A stretch of 64,000 nt of DNA, taken from NCBI RefSeq assembly GCF_001294465.1, contig NZ_LGAA01000007.1, forward strand, positions 124,001-188,000, in the 5' to 3' direction. The notes under the pieces were generated by a model, which was not told the DNA's origin, did no database searches, and worked only from the letters and a program-made list of their open reading frames with translations. Positions 51,185 to 61,677 of the stretch are shown piece by piece. Position numbers and translations under genes: made by a program. Each line of letters opens with the position of its first letter. The first letter of the stretch is position 1. Origin of the DNA: Moellerella wisconsensis ATCC 35017. Lineage in GTDB: Bacteria > Pseudomonadota > Gammaproteobacteria > Enterobacterales > Enterobacteriaceae.

Positions 51185-52030
51185 ATGTTGAGTTATCGTC
51201 ACAGCTTCCACGCCGGTAATCATGCCGATGTACTGAAGCATACTGTACAAAGTTTGATTATTGAATCATTAAAAGAGAAAGAAAAACCTTTTTTATATTT
51301 AGATACCCACGCTGGAGCCGGGCGTTATCAATTAACCAGTGAACATGCTGAAAAGACGGGTGAATATTTAGAGGGTATTGCCCGAATTTGGGAGCAAAGT
51401 GATATTCCTGCTGAATTGGCACCATATATTAATGTTATTAAAGGCATTAATGATAAAAGTAAATTACGTTTTTATCCGGGCTCACCATTTATTGCTAAAC
51501 AGTTATTACGCGAGCAGGATAAATTAGTGCTCACTGAGTTACACAGCAGCGATTACCCTTTATTACGCGGTGAATTTTTACGCGATAAACAGCGCGCATT
51601 GGTGCTGAGAGAAGATGGATATCAGCAGCTAAAATCTAAACTTCCACCAGCAACACGCCGCGGATTTGCGTTAATAGATCCGCCTTATGAGATGAAATCT
51701 GATTATGAAGCGGTTGTTCGGGGTGTCCATGAAGGGCACAAACGCTTTGCTACTGGGACTTACGCCATTTGGTACCCGGTAGTATTAAGACAACAAATTA
51801 AACGTATGATTAGCCAGCTGCAAAGCACGGGTATTCGCAATATTCTACAAATTGAATTAGCGGTTCGCCCTGATAGTGATCAACGTGGTATGACGGCTTC
51901 AGGGATGATAGTTATTAATCCACCGTGGAAACTTGAGCAACAAATGAACGCGGTGTTGCCTTGGTTGCATAAAGCATTAGTGCCAGAAGGTACTGGGCAT
52001 ACACTGGTTGATTGGATTGTGCCGGAATAA
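51185..52030 (+). CDS. rlmJ: 23S rRNA (adenine(2030)-N6)-methyltransferase
   Basis: SAM-dependent methyltransferase modifying A2030 of 23S rRNA. The 281-residue protein begins MLSYRHSFHAGNHADVLKHTVQ, the diagnostic RlmJ N-terminus. It has the class-beta catalytic motif DPPY in ALIDPPYEM and a C-terminal GMTASGMIVINPPW. E. coli RlmJ has 280 residues. gor follows on the same strand, as in E. coli. Confidence 0.97.
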   Translation: MLSYRHSFHAGNHADVLKHTVQSLIIESLKEKEKPFLYLDTHAGAGRYQLTSEHAEKTGEYLEGIARIWEQSDIPAELAPYINVIKGINDKSKLRFYPGSPFIAKQLLREQDKLVLTELHSSDYPLLRGEFLRDKQRALVLREDGYQQLKSKLPPATRRGFALIDPPYEMKSDYEAVVRGVHEGHKRFATGTYAIWYPVVLRQQIKRMISQLQSTGIRNILQIELAVRPDSDQRGMTASGMIVINPPWKLEQQMNAVLPWLHKALVPEGTGHTLVDWIVPE

Positions 52031-52196
52031 ATTATTTTCAGCCTTAATACTCAGTTAATTTTTATGCTTGATGGAATTTCCAATCGTAGTGAGAGGTAAT
52101 AGCTATCTGAAATTGGAATTTTTATCCCCATAATAGACATTAAGGTACGAAAATATTAGCCTGTTAATAAATTGATTAAATGGAAACGAGCCAACT

Positions 52197-53549
52197 ATGA
52201 GCAAACATTACGATTATATCGCAATTGGTGGTGGCAGTGGCGGCATTGCATCGATGAACCGCGCAGCCATGTATGGACAGAAATGTGCCATCATTGAAGC
52301 AAAAGCCTTGGGCGGCACCTGTGTAAATGTCGGTTGTGTGCCTAAAAAAGTAATGTGGCATGCAGCGCAAATCGCCGAAGCTATTCATGCTTACGGCCCT
52401 GATTACGGATTTGATACGACAGTAAACCGTTTTGATTGGGATAAATTAATCGCTAGCCGTACTGCTTATATTGATCGTATCCATCAATCTTACGATCGCG
52501 TACTGGGCAATAATCATGTTGACGTGATAAGCGGGTTTGCACGTTTTGTGGATGCACATACTTTAGACGTTAATGGCGAAAAAATTACCGCGGATCATAT
52601 TTTAATTGCCACCGGTGGTCGCCCAGTGATCCCTCAAATTCCTGGTGCAGAATACGGGATTACTTCCGATGGCTTTTTTGAGTTAGCAGCGTTGCCTAAG
52701 CGTGTTGCAGTCGTCGGTGCCGGCTATATTGCTGTTGAATTAGCGGGTGTACTGAACGGTTTAGGCAGTGAAACTCATCTTTTTGTTCGCAAACATGCGC
52801 CATTACGTTCATTTGATCCACTGCTAGTAGATACGCTGGTAGAAGTGATGAACACCGAAGGTCCTAAACTGCATACACAATCACTTCCTAAAGAAGTGAT
52901 TAAAAATGCAGATGGTAGCCTGACACTGAAGCTTGAAAATGGCCATGAGCAAACGGTAGATACTTTAATTTGGGCAATTGGCCGAGAGCCAATGACCGAT
53001 AATCTGAACATTGAAGCGGCGGGTGTTGAGCTAGATGAGAAAGGTTATATTAAGGTTGATAAATACCAGAATACTAATGTCGATGGAATTTATGCTGTTG
53101 GCGATAATACCGGTGCGGTGGAGTTAACGCCTGTCGCTGTTGCTGCGGGACGTCGTTTATCTGAACGTTTATTTAATAATAAGCCAGATGAGCATTTAGA
53201 TTACAGCAATATTCCGACTGTGGTGTTTACTCATCCACCGATTGGTACCGTCGGTTTGACTGAACCTCAGGCGAAACAGCAGTATGGTGAAGATCAGGTT
53301 AAAGTTTACACCTCATCATTTACAGCCATGTATACTGCGGTAACATCGCATCGTCAGCCGTGCCGTATGAAATTAATCTGTGTGGGCTCAGAAGAAAAAA
53401 TCGTCGGTATTCATGGGATTGGCTTTGGTGTCGATGAAATGTTGCAAGGCTTTGCGGTAGCGTTAAAAATGGGCGCAACCAAAAAAGACTTTGATAATAC
53501 TGTTGCTATCCACCCTACAGGGGCGGAAGAATTCGTTACTATGAGATAA
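52197..53549 (+). CDS. gor: Glutathione-disulfide reductase
   Basis: FAD flavoenzyme that reduces oxidised glutathione with NADPH. The 450-residue length equals E. coli Gor. The FAD motif GGGSGG is at 11-16, the redox pair is C42/C47 in [13 protein letters not shown], the NADPH-binding motif is [13 protein letters not shown] and the catalytic His is in [10 protein letters not shown]. It is convergent with mobB, with a terminator between. Confidence 0.98.
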   Translation: MSKHYDYIAIGGGSGGIASMNRAAMYGQKCAIIEAKALGGTCVNVGCVPKKVMWHAAQIAEAIHAYGPDYGFDTTVNRFDWDKLIASRTAYIDRIHQSYDRVLGNNHVDVISGFARFVDAHTLDVNGEKITADHILIATGGRPVIPQIPGAEYGITSDGFFELAALPKRVAVVGAGYIAVELAGVLNGLGSETHLFVRKHAPLRSFDPLLVDTLVEVMNTEGPKLHTQSLPKEVIKNADGSLTLKLENGHEQTVDTLIWAIGREPMTDNLNIEAAGVELDEKGYIKVDKYQNTNVDGIYAVGDNTGAVELTPVAVAAGRRLSERLFNNKPDEHLDYSNIPTVVFTHPPIGTVGLTEPQAKQQYGEDQVKVYTSSFTAMYTAVTSHRQPCRMKLICVGSEEKIVGIHGIGFGVDEMLQGFAVALKMGATKKDFDNTVAIHPTGAEEFVTMR

Positions 53550-53605
53550 ACAGTAATTATGAGATAAAAAATAGGTTCGCTTAAGTGAGGCTATCAATAT
53601 CCAAC

Positions 53606-53650
53606 TAAGCCAGTGACTCGATTATATGATATGAGTTGCTGGCTTTTTAT
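53606..53650. terminator. Bidirectional terminator between gor and mobB
   Basis: The stem AAGCCAG / CTGGCTT, extended by ACTC/GAGT pairing, is followed on the plus strand by TTTTTATTT. It lies 57 bp after the gor stop. Confidence 0.82.
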
Positions 53651-53702
53651 TTAGTTATGATCTGTTATGGGATTAATAGCGCGCTATAGATGGGTCAATT
53701 AT

Positions 53703-54257
53703 TTAGCTAATTGGATGAGTTTTCTTAATAGCATTAAAGCCACTTTTCTTCCACCAAGAAATAATATAATCCGCGACTTGTTGTGGATTATTAATATCTA
53801 ATTGTGGTAATTCAGTCTCTAAAATCTGATCGCTGGCAACCGCGACAACATAGGGATCAATCAGTTGCTCAAGGGGTCTGGCGAGTGCTTGACGAAATAA
53901 AGCGATCTTTGGGATCGGCTCATGTTTAAAACCTTCAACTAAGATCAGATCAAGTGACTGATGGTCAAATCGACGGGCTAAATAATATAGATCTAATGAG
54001 GTATTTTCTGGCGTTTCAGTCATGAGTGCCCAACGCTGCTGGCTAGCGACTAAGGTTTGCAAAGCGCCGGCTTTACGTAATTCGTAGCTGTCTTTACCAG
54101 GTTTATCAATATCCATATCATGATGGGTATGTTTTATCATGCCAACACGCAGATGCTGTTCTCTCAATAGAGGGATCACTTTTTTTAATAATGTTGTTTT
54201 ACCGGTACCGCTATAAGCAGTGATCCCAAGCAGGGGGTATATCGTGTTATTCATCAT
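53703..54257 (-). CDS. mobB: Molybdopterin-guanine dinucleotide biosynthesis protein B
   Basis: GTP-binding accessory protein of molybdenum cofactor synthesis that partners MobA. The 184-residue protein has the P-loop AYSGTGKTTLL at about 14-24, the MIKHTHHDMDIDKPGKDSYELRKAGA segment and LILVEGFKHEPIPKI. Start is the first of two adjacent ATGs. It follows mobA by 18 bp as one operon. Confidence 0.94.
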   Translation of the reverse strand: MMNNTIYPLLGITAYSGTGKTTLLKKVIPLLREQHLRVGMIKHTHHDMDIDKPGKDSYELRKAGALQTLVASQQRWALMTETPENTSLDLYYLARRFDHQSLDLILVEGFKHEPIPKIALFRQALARPLEQLIDPYVVAVASDQILETELPQLDINNPQQVADYIISWWKKSGFNAIKKTHPIS

Positions 54258-54275
54258 TTATTCTGCCGTTATTTT

Positions 54276-54884
54276 TTATAAATTGGCATTGTTTTGCCAG
54301 TTAGCACAATCTTCTGGAGTATTCAGATTTGCAAATGCTCCTGTCTCTGAAGAGAAAACAATACACTTAGCAGATACTTTTTGCATGAATAACATCAATT
54401 TGCGATCGCCATTATTTAAATATTGTGTTAATTGCGGTTCAACGGAACGATGTAATAGCGTAAATGTTGGGTGTTCACGATGTGTATCACTGGCATAGCA
54501 AGCAATGGCGTCGCCTTTTTCTTCCCACATTTTTTGCACTAAATTTTTCGGAAATGAGGGTACATCGCAGGGGACAAATATCACCCAATCTGTAGTTATC
54601 TCGGCTAGTACGGCCTGCATTCCTGCCAAAGGGCCAGAAAAATCGGGCGTTAAATCGGTGATTACTGGCAGATCGCTTTGACGATAAATAGCAAGGTGTC
54701 GATTGGCGTTGATAACCAGACGGTTTACTTGTGGTTTTAATCTTTCCGCAATATAAGCATATAGCGGTTGTCCATTTAGAGAAACTAAGCCTTTATCTTG
54801 CCCGCCCATGCGTGAACCGCGACCGCCTGCCAGAATAGCACCGGTAATCAATGGGGTATCTGTTATTAATTGGCTTGGTGCCAT
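54276..54884 (-). CDS. mobA: Molybdenum cofactor guanylyltransferase
   Basis: Attaches GMP from GTP to molybdopterin to make the bis-MGD cofactor of nitrate, DMSO and formate enzymes. The 202-residue protein shows the nucleotidyltransferase signature LAGGRGSRMGGQDKGL at about 18-33. It also has VFVPCDVPSFP with the metal-binding Asp and LNTPEDCANW near the C-terminus. mobB follows; mobA is divergent from yihD. Confidence 0.96.
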   Translation of the reverse strand: MAPSQLITDTPLITGAILAGGRGSRMGGQDKGLVSLNGQPLYAYIAERLKPQVNRLVINANRHLAIYRQSDLPVITDLTPDFSGPLAGMQAVLAEITTDWVIFVPCDVPSFPKNLVQKMWEEKGDAIACYASDTHREHPTFTLLHRSVEPQLTQYLNNGDRKLMLFMQKVSAKCIVFSSETGAFANLNTPEDCANWQNNANL

Positions 54885-55191
54885 ATTCAGTTTTCCTGTC
54901 TATCTTAACGAAAATATTTCAATTTACGGATTAGGTTATTTAATTATTATTGCTGATTGTGGTGGTGTCATGTCAGCATAGCAATATATGGGTTATTTGA
55001 GATTAAATAACCACGATATTTTGCTATAAAATCAATCAGAGTCTCAATAAATAACCTATAACCTTTACTCATATTGACACCTCTTGGTTTCCTCTGGTGT
55101 ATGATATATTCGTTATTGCTGCAAGTAGCGGTTATATTTGCGGCTGAGCTTCGTTGATCATTATGACTATCAATAGAATAAGGAATAAACC
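54885..55191. other. Divergent mobA-yihD region
   Basis: 307 bp holding both promoters. A TTGACA at 55075 is followed by TATGAT-like sequence, but with a spacer of about 20 bp. No gene seen. Confidence 0.4.
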
Positions 55192-55461
55192 ATGAAATGC
55201 CATCGCTTAAATGAAGTAATAGAGCTTATCCACCCGGTTTGGAAAGATAATTCTGATTTGAATTTGGTGCAATTATTACAAAAATTAGCTGATGAAGCTG
55301 GATTTCAAGGTGAGTTGGCCGATTTGACCGACGACGTGCTTATCTATCATTTGAAAATGAGAGGAACAGAGAGCAACGAAGTGATCCCCGGCCTGAAAAA
55401 AGATTATCAGGAAGATTTTAAAACTGCCATTCTGCGAGCCAGAGGCATTATTAAAGATTAA
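55192..55461 (+). CDS. yihD: YihD family protein (DUF1040)
   Basis: An 89-residue soluble protein, [33 protein letters not shown]-like, that matches E. coli YihD in length and sequence. Function is unknown. AAGGA precedes the ATG. It lies 13 bp before srkA and probably shares its transcript with srkA and dsbA. Confidence 0.93.
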   Translation: MKCHRLNEVIELIHPVWKDNSDLNLVQLLQKLADEAGFQGELADLTDDVLIYHLKMRGTESNEVIPGLKKDYQEDFKTAILRARGIIKD

Positions 55462-55474
55462 GTGATAGGTCAAC

Positions 55475-56464
55475 GTGACTGAAAAAACACATTTCCATTT
55501 TGGCGATATATCGCCAGATTTAATCTTGGATGCTCTGATGGAAGCAGGGCTGTATTTAGATTCAGGATTAACTGAGTTAAATAGTTATGAGAATCGAGTT
55601 TATCAGTTCATGGATGAAAATCGCCGTCGCTATGTGGTTAAATTTTATCGACCTGAGCGGTGGAGCCGTTCTCAAATCCAAGAAGAACATGATTTTATTC
55701 TGGAATTACAAGAGTCTGGCCTTTCAGTTGTTGCACCATTGGCATTTGCAGGGCAGACCATTCTCGAATTTAGTGGCTTTTTATTTGCTATATTTCCGAG
55801 TATTGGCGGGCGTCAATATGAAACAGATAATCTGTTTCAGTTGGAAGATGTAGGGCGTGTGTTAGGTCGAGTTCATCAAATAGGAAAGAAGCAGTTATTT
55901 TCATTCCGACCGACGATTAGCATTGATGAATATTTAGTTAACCCGATGCAGATCTTAGCGTGCAGTTCATTGGTGGCAGCAAAGGCTCGTGATCCGCTCT
56001 TCGAGATCCTCGAAAAAGTGATAGCATTAGTTAAGCAACAATGGCCGGAAGATTACACCATGTTACGCCTGCATGGGGATTGCCATCCGGGAAATATTTT
56101 GTGGCGTGATGAAGCTTGGCTAGTTGATTTTGATGATTCCCGTAATGGACCCGCTATCCAAGATTTGTGGATGTTATTAAACGGTGATCGTCAAGAACAG
56201 CGTATTCAATTGGATACGCTGCTAGAGGCTTACAGTGAGTTTGGCGATTTTGATCTGCAAGAACTCAAACTGATTGAGCCGTTACGCGTTATGAGAATGG
56301 TCCATTATCTCGCGTGGATTGCTAAGCGTTGGCAGGATCCTGCTTTCCCGAAGGCTTTTCCATGGATGACAGATAGTGATTTTTGGCATCGACAGGTGAG
56401 TGAATTTACTCGGCAAATGACCGTATTACAGGAACCACCGTTGTCATTAACGCCATTTTATTAA
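55475..56464 (+). CDS. srkA: Stress response kinase A
   Basis: Ser/Thr-type protein kinase of the APH/choline-kinase fold (YihE/RdoA) that counters stress-induced cell death. The 329-residue protein starts with GTG. It has the catalytic-loop motif LHGDCHPGNILW (the HGD-x4-N pattern) and the metal-binding Asp in LVDFDDSRNGPAIQD. Lys in YVVKFYRPERW is the likely ATP contact. It lies upstream of dsbA with a 34-bp gap, the conserved arrangement in which a Cpx-controlled promoter drives both. Confidence 0.96.
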   Translation: MTEKTHFHFGDISPDLILDALMEAGLYLDSGLTELNSYENRVYQFMDENRRRYVVKFYRPERWSRSQIQEEHDFILELQESGLSVVAPLAFAGQTILEFSGFLFAIFPSIGGRQYETDNLFQLEDVGRVLGRVHQIGKKQLFSFRPTISIDEYLVNPMQILACSSLVAAKARDPLFEILEKVIALVKQQWPEDYTMLRLHGDCHPGNILWRDEAWLVDFDDSRNGPAIQDLWMLLNGDRQEQRIQLDTLLEAYSEFGDFDLQELKLIEPLRVMRMVHYLAWIAKRWQDPAFPKAFPWMTDSDFWHRQVSEFTRQMTVLQEPPLSLTPFY

Positions 56465-56498
56465 TTGGATTGATTTTATTTTCTGGAGAAAATTTAAG

Positions 56499-57131
56499 AT
56501 GAAAAAAATTTGGTTAGCTTTGATCGCCTTGACCATGGCATTTGGGGCGACAACTGCTTCTGCTGCGAATTATACCGAAGGCAAGCAGTATACTCAGTTA
56601 AAAGAAACCGTACAAAATTTACCCGAGGTTCTAGAGTTTTTCTCATTCTACTGCCCACATTGTTATCAATTTGAAAATGTGTATAAAATTCCTCAGACGG
56701 TTGAGCAAAATTTACCTTCTGGCGTAAAAATGGAACGCTATCATGTTGATTTTTTAGGTCCTTTAGGTCCTGAATTAACTAAAGCTTGGGCTGTCGCTAT
56801 TGTGCTGAATGCGGAAGCAAAAGTAACCCCAATTCTATTTGATGGTATTCAGAAAACTCAATCTATCCGTACCACGGACGATATTCGCAATGCATTTGTT
56901 AAAGCGGGTATCTCAGCTGAAGAATATGATGCGGCCTTAAATAGCTTTGTCGTTAAATCTTTGGTTGCAAAACAGCAAGATGCGGCGAAGAACCTGAAAT
57001 TAAGAGGTGTTCCAGCAATTTATGTTGATGGTAAATATCAAATAAATAATGCCGGCATCAATGTTGATGATCCGAATAATTACGCTAAAGAGTTTTCTAA
57101 CGTGATTAATTCATTAGTTACACAAAAATAA
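56499..57131 (+). CDS. dsbA: Thiol:disulfide interchange protein DsbA
   Basis: Periplasmic oxidase that introduces disulfides into exported proteins. The 210-residue precursor has a signal peptide cleaved after SASA (residue 22). The thioredoxin-fold active site C52-P-H-C55 lies in FYCPHCYQFE, and the cis-Pro loop is RGVPAIYVDGKYQ. Mature numbering gives Cys30/Cys33 as in E. coli. GGAG lies upstream of the ATG. It follows srkA. Confidence 0.97.
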   Translation: MKKIWLALIALTMAFGATTASAANYTEGKQYTQLKETVQNLPEVLEFFSFYCPHCYQFENVYKIPQTVEQNLPSGVKMERYHVDFLGPLGPELTKAWAVAIVLNAEAKVTPILFDGIQKTQSIRTTDDIRNAFVKAGISAEEYDAALNSFVVKSLVAKQQDAAKNLKLRGVPAIYVDGKYQINNAGINVDDPNNYAKEFSNVINSLVTQK

Positions 57132-57473
57132 AGTACTTTTTATGGTAATGGCTGTAATCTCAGCCATTGCCGTTATCTCCTCTGCTTTTATTGATGACAA
57201 TATCAATATCCACAAACCGACAAATAATAAGTTTTTGTTCTGGATCAATCTAATATCAGCTAACTCATTGATTTTATTTTCCTGTTTTTATGCTTGATCT
57301 TTTCTTACTTATTGAATAAACACAGATACATACTTCTGTGCACAGAGTTATCCACAGCATATGCAAGTATCCACAGCAGGAAAACACGCTTTTCTTGCAG
57401 ACAATATTCGTCTATATGCCCGCAATATGGCATTCTATTGCTATTCAATCCTCAAAATAGATGATGACAGATT
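57132..57473. promoter_or_regulatory. dsbA-polA intergenic region with DnaA boxes
   Basis: The region opens with a hairpin after dsbA (GGTAATGGCTG / CAGCCATTGCC, 57144-57171, no U-run). Near polA it contains a perfect DnaA box TTATCCACA at 57348-57356 and a one-mismatch copy GTATCCACA at 57367-57375, in the same orientation and 19 bp apart. They lie 100-125 bp upstream of the polA start. DnaA control of polA is an inference. Confidence 0.6.
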
Positions 57474-60281
57474 ATGGCTCAGATAGCTGAAAACCCCCTT
57501 ATTCTGGTAGATGGCTCTTCCTACCTTTATCGCGCTTACCATGCATTTCCTCCGCTGACTAACAGTGCTGGGCAACCAACTGGTGCGATGTATGGTGTGC
57601 TAAATATGCTACGCAGTCTGATCCTGCAATACCGCCCGAGCCATGTTGCGGTAGTTTTTGATGCTAAAGGTAAAACATTCCGTGATGAACTGTTTGAAAG
57701 TTATAAATCTCATCGCCCACCGATGCCAGACGATTTACGTGAACAAATCGCGCCATTGCATGAAATGGTCGAAGCTATCGGATTACCTCTGCTGGTGGTA
57801 CCGGGCGTAGAGGCGGATGATGTCATAGGCACATTAGCCAAACAAGCCAGCGCACAGGGTCGCCATGTATTAATTAGTACCGGTGATAAAGATATGGCGC
57901 AATTAGTTGAGCCCAATGTCACTTTAATTAATACCATGACCAATACCATTTTAGGGCCAGAAGAAGTGGTTACTAAATATGGCGTACCACCGGAGCTTAT
58001 TATTGATTTTCTGGCGCTCATGGGGGACTCTTCGGATAATATTCCTGGCGTACCCGGTGTAGGTGAAAAGACCGCATTGGCATTATTACAAGGCATCGGT
58101 AGCTTAGAAGAAATTTATAACCGTCTTGATGATATTGCCGGATTGGGCTTTCGCGGTTCTAAGACATTAGCACCTAAAATGGTCGATAACCGCGAACTGG
58201 CCTTTTTATCCTATCAGCTGGCAACAATCAAAACAGATGTTGAGCTAGACCGTGATTGTGAGCAATTAGAAGTACAAGCGCTTGATGCCGATAAATTACA
58301 TCAATTATTTAGCCGTTATGAATTCAAACGTTGGCTGACTGAGGTGGAAAATGGCAGTTGGTTAGACAGTAAAGCAGCTAAACCTTCCGCGTCAGCCAAA
58401 GCTGCCTCCGCGGCTGAAGTTAAAATTGAAACAGTGACTGCTGCGCCAGTGGCCCCGCTATTAACGGCAGAAAATTACCAGACGATCCTTGAACCAGCAG
58501 ATTTTGAGTGCTGGTTAGAAAAACTACGTACTGCCAAAATGTTTGCTTTTGATACTGAAACCAACAGCTTAGATACCCATGAAGCCCAGTTAGTTGGGAT
58601 GTCTTTTGCAATTGAACCTGGTCATGCGGCATATTTGCCTTTGGCACACGATTATCTTGATGCCCCCCACCAGCTGCCATTAGATGATGTATTAGCCGCG
58701 ATGAAGCCAATTTTAGAAAATGAAAACATTATCAAAATTGGTCAGAATCTAAAATATGATCGTGGTGTTTTAGAAAATTATGCGATTGAGTTAAAAGGCA
58801 TTGGTTTTGATACTATGCTGGAATCTTACGTTTTAAATAGTGTTGCAGGGATGGGGCGCCATGATATGGATAGCCTTGCTGAGCGACATCTTAGCCATAA
58901 AACTACCACCTTTGAAGAGGTTGCTGGAAAGGGCAAAAAGCAGCTGACATTTAATCAAATTGCCTTAGAACAAGCGGCTAATTATGCTGCAGAAGATGCC
59001 GATGTCACTTTGCTATTACATCAGGCACTATGGCCACAGATTGAAGCTGAAGCTAAATTAAAACATGTATTTACTGATATAGAAATGCCGTTAGTGCCAG
59101 TATTATCTCGCATGGAACGCAAAGGTGTATTGATAGATGCAAAAGTTTTAGCCGAGCAATCAAAAGAGATAACTGCTCGTTTAGGCGAATTAGAAAAATT
59201 AGCTTATACGCTGGCTGGCGAAGAGTTTAATTTAGCTTCTCCTAAGCAGTTACAGGTGATTTTATTTGAAAAATTACAGTTGCCTGTGGTTAAAAAGACG
59301 CCAAGTGGTGCGCCTTCCACCAATGAAGAAGTCCTTGAAGAATTAGCGATAGATCATGAGTTGCCAAAGCTGTTATTAGAACATCGAGGGCTGGCAAAAC
59401 TAAAATCGACTTATACTGATAAATTGCCCCTGATGATCAATCCAAAAACTCAGCGGGTACATACTTCATATCATCAGGCGGTAACTGCGACCGGGCGGTT
59501 ATCTTCTCGCGATCCAAATCTGCAAAATATTCCGGTTAGAACTGCTGAAGGCCGCCGGATCCGTCAAGCTTTTATTGCTCGTGACGGGTATAAAGTTGTC
59601 GCTGCCGACTATTCACAAATTGAATTACGCATTATGGCGCATTTATCTCAGGATAAAGGTTTGCTGACTGCTTTTGCTGAAGGTAAAGATATTCACCGAG
59701 CAACGGCGGCTGAAGTTTTCGGGGTCTCACTGGATGAAGTCACAAACGATCAACGTCGCAGTGCGAAAGCCATTAACTTTGGTTTGATTTATGGCATGAG
59801 TGCTTTTGGTTTAGCGCGTCAATTGGGAATTTCTCGCAGTGAGGCGCAGCGCTATATGGATCTCTATTTTGAACGCTATCCGGGCGTTTTAGACTATATG
59901 GAGAGAACGCGTCAGCAAGCCGCAGAACAAGGTTATGTTGAAACACTCGAAGGCCGTCGTCTGTATCTACCAGAGATTAACTCGCGTAATGGTATGCGCC
60001 GTAAAGCCTCTGAGCGCGAAGCGATTAATGCGCCAATGCAAGGAACTGCGGCTGATATTATTAAAAAAGCGATGATTACTGTCGATCATTGGCTACAGAC
60101 TGAGAAACCACACGCTGAAATGCTGATGCAAGTACACGATGAATTAGTTTTTGAAGTCAAAGAGTCCGAGTTAGAAAGTGTTAAACAGCAAATTCAACGT
60201 TTAATGGAAAATAGTATGTTACTAGATGTACCATTAAAAGTTGAAGTCGGTGTTGGTGATAATTGGGATGAGGCACATTAG
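57474..60281 (+). CDS. polA: DNA polymerase I
   Basis: Repair and Okazaki-fragment-processing polymerase, 935 residues (E. coli 928). Three domains are visible. The 5'-3' exonuclease (1-about 300) has [16 protein letters not shown] and [10 protein letters not shown]. The 3'-5' exonuclease (about 330-525) has FDTETNSL, keeping the metal-binding Asp and Glu. The polymerase domain has [30 protein letters not shown] and [11 protein letters not shown] slightly longer Ala/Ser/Lys-rich linker after the first domain explains the extra residues. Spot 42 lies downstream, as in E. coli. Confidence 0.98.
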   Translation: MAQIAENPLILVDGSSYLYRAYHAFPPLTNSAGQPTGAMYGVLNMLRSLILQYRPSHVAVVFDAKGKTFRDELFESYKSHRPPMPDDLREQIAPLHEMVEAIGLPLLVVPGVEADDVIGTLAKQASAQGRHVLISTGDKDMAQLVEPNVTLINTMTNTILGPEEVVTKYGVPPELIIDFLALMGDSSDNIPGVPGVGEKTALALLQGIGSLEEIYNRLDDIAGLGFRGSKTLAPKMVDNRELAFLSYQLATIKTDVELDRDCEQLEVQALDADKLHQLFSRYEFKRWLTEVENGSWLDSKAAKPSASAKAASAAEVKIETVTAAPVAPLLTAENYQTILEPADFECWLEKLRTAKMFAFDTETNSLDTHEAQLVGMSFAIEPGHAAYLPLAHDYLDAPHQLPLDDVLAAMKPILENENIIKIGQNLKYDRGVLENYAIELKGIGFDTMLESYVLNSVAGMGRHDMDSLAERHLSHKTTTFEEVAGKGKKQLTFNQIALEQAANYAAEDADVTLLLHQALWPQIEAEAKLKHVFTDIEMPLVPVLSRMERKGVLIDAKVLAEQSKEITARLGELEKLAYTLAGEEFNLASPKQLQVILFEKLQLPVVKKTPSGAPSTNEEVLEELAIDHELPKLLLEHRGLAKLKSTYTDKLPLMINPKTQRVHTSYHQAVTATGRLSSRDPNLQNIPVRTAEGRRIRQAFIARDGYKVVAADYSQIELRIMAHLSQDKGLLTAFAEGKDIHRATAAEVFGVSLDEVTNDQRRSAKAINFGLIYGMSAFGLARQLGISRSEAQRYMDLYFERYPGVLDYMERTRQQAAEQGYVETLEGRRLYLPEINSRNGMRRKASEREAINAPMQGTAADIIKKAMITVDHWLQTEKPHAEMLMQVHDELVFEVKESELESVKQQIQRLMENSMLLDVPLKVEVGVGDNWDEAH

Positions 60282-60335
60282 TTTAATTATTTGATTTTTA
60301 AATTTTTATTCAATTAATATTGGTTTAAATAATCA

Positions 60336-60367
60336 AAAAAGAGAGTTACTTTGTGGCTCTCTTTTTG
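60336..60367 (+). terminator. Terminator of polA
   Basis: A 10-bp perfect stem AAAAAGAGAG / CTCTCTTTTT with an 11-nt loop starts 55 bp after the stop; the lower stem itself supplies the U-run. Confidence 0.78.
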
Positions 60368-60493
60368 TTAGTGAATATAATATATAAAAATATTAGATTG
60401 GATGTGAGTGAGTCGCTAAAGAATTATCAAACACTATTATCATTGATACTTGGTTGTATTGAGTAGGCTATTGATTAAATTGGAGATAATGCA

Positions 60494-60886
60494 TTGACAT
60501 ATAGTAATAAATTCATTTTGCCACTGATGATCAGCACGATGGCTTTTCTTGCTAGCGGGTGTGACAAAATAGAGGAAAAAGTGGCGGATAGTGCGCCTAG
60601 CGGAAATTATCCGATTCAGCTTGCTTTAGACTCAATGGGAGATTCATTTCAAGAAAGTGTTACTAATTTAAGCATAACCCAACATGTAAATAGAGGAGAA
60701 TTACCTGATAAAGCAGTAGTTACGATTGAAGAATCTGATTTACAGGATGATTCGATTGCAGCAGAAAAAACAGTTTTTACAATGAGTTATCAGGGAGATA
60801 AATGGCAAATAATTAATCGGGTTAAAACACAACGATGCTGGCCTGAGCGAGGAAATAAAGACTTCTCTGAGCAACCATGCAATTAG
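60494..60886 (+). CDS. Predicted lipoprotein of unknown function
   Basis: A 130-residue protein starting with TTG; GGAG lies 9 nt upstream and no ATG is nearby. The signal ends in the lipobox FLASGC (Cys 23), followed by DKIEEKV, so it should be a lipoprotein. Asp at +2 would favour retention at the inner membrane. The mature part has a YQGDKWQIINRVKTQRCWPERG segment with two further Cys that could pair. I do not recognise the family. It is inserted between polA and spf, where E. coli has no such gene. Confidence 0.65.
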   Translation: MTYSNKFILPLMISTMAFLASGCDKIEEKVADSAPSGNYPIQLALDSMGDSFQESVTNLSITQHVNRGELPDKAVVTIEESDLQDDSIAAEKTVFTMSYQGDKWQIINRVKTQRCWPERGNKDFSEQPCN

Positions 60887-61473
60887 AAAACAGCGGATGC
60901 TGATAATAGAATTTGCTTGAATGTTATGCATTTTATTATTTCTTTTGCGATTTCAGTATCTTATATATATAGAATCAATTAGATAAATAATTTAATCATA
61001 GCAAAATATAAAGTGTTTAATCAGCATCTACGCTTCTATTATCTAACCAATATAAAACCTAATTATTCTCATTTTTGCTAAAGACGGTGTGATTCCTTAA
61101 TGCCTTTAGAGGGACGAGTAAGGCGATAGCAAAAGACGCCCATACGGTTTAATTTTTTTGGCTTAGCCCCATATATTTATATCTTCTGCATAAGCAGAGA
61201 GTTTTTAGAGCTTAAAAAACGATATTATTATATTGGTATTACCGTTATTACTATGCTGGTACAACATTGATACTTACACTAGTTAGAAGACTAATTATTA
61301 TTGTAATAATTTAACTTGTTACATATTAATGAGATCTGCATCCCGTTAATATGTTGTAAAAGTACAATATATATCTTTTTTTTCGATAAAATTTACGCTG
61401 AATCGAGTTAAGCAAAGAAAAAAAATTACAAAAAGACTTTTTTTCAACCAGAAAATACAGTAAAGTATCTCTT
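60887..61473. other. Spacer upstream of spf
   Basis: 587 bp of AT-rich DNA with no gene seen. The last 60 bp should contain the spf promoter (a TAAAGT-like -10 lies about 10 bp before the RNA start). A CRP site would be expected from E. coli, but I do not see a clear one. Confidence 0.4.
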
Positions 61474-61582
61474 GTAGGGTACAGAGGTAAGATGTTCTAT
61501 CTTTCAGACCTTTTACTTCACGTAATCGGATTTAGCTGAATATTAGCTGCTCCAGTCAATTATTTGACTGGAGCATTTTTTT
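61474..61582 (+). ncRNA. spf: Spot 42 RNA
   Basis: The 109-nt segment from GTAGGGTACAGAGGTAAG to the U-run is almost identical, over its first 75 nt, to E. coli Spot 42 as I remember it (including TTCTATCTTTCAGACC and TTTACTTCACGTAATCGG). The terminator stem differs (GCTCCAGTCA / TGACTGGAGC) but stays fully paired. Spot 42 is an Hfq-dependent sRNA, repressed by CRP-cAMP, that represses galK, gltA and other carbon genes. It lies between polA and yihA, as in E. coli. Confidence 0.96.
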
Positions 61583-61677
61583 GTTTGAAATTCATAGAGT
61601 TGATTCATTAATGCTTGAGAATAAGTACCGCTATACCTTGAATAGATACAGCGGCCAAATATCAGAGAGGAGGATGA

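Noticed and set aside
54220-54498. 92-residue plus-strand frame across the mobA-mobB junction
   Set aside because: It is antisense to both genes and would read through their conserved coding sequence.
57710-58096. 128-residue frame antisense to polA
   Set aside because: Composition and position follow the polA reading frame in reverse; no start signals.
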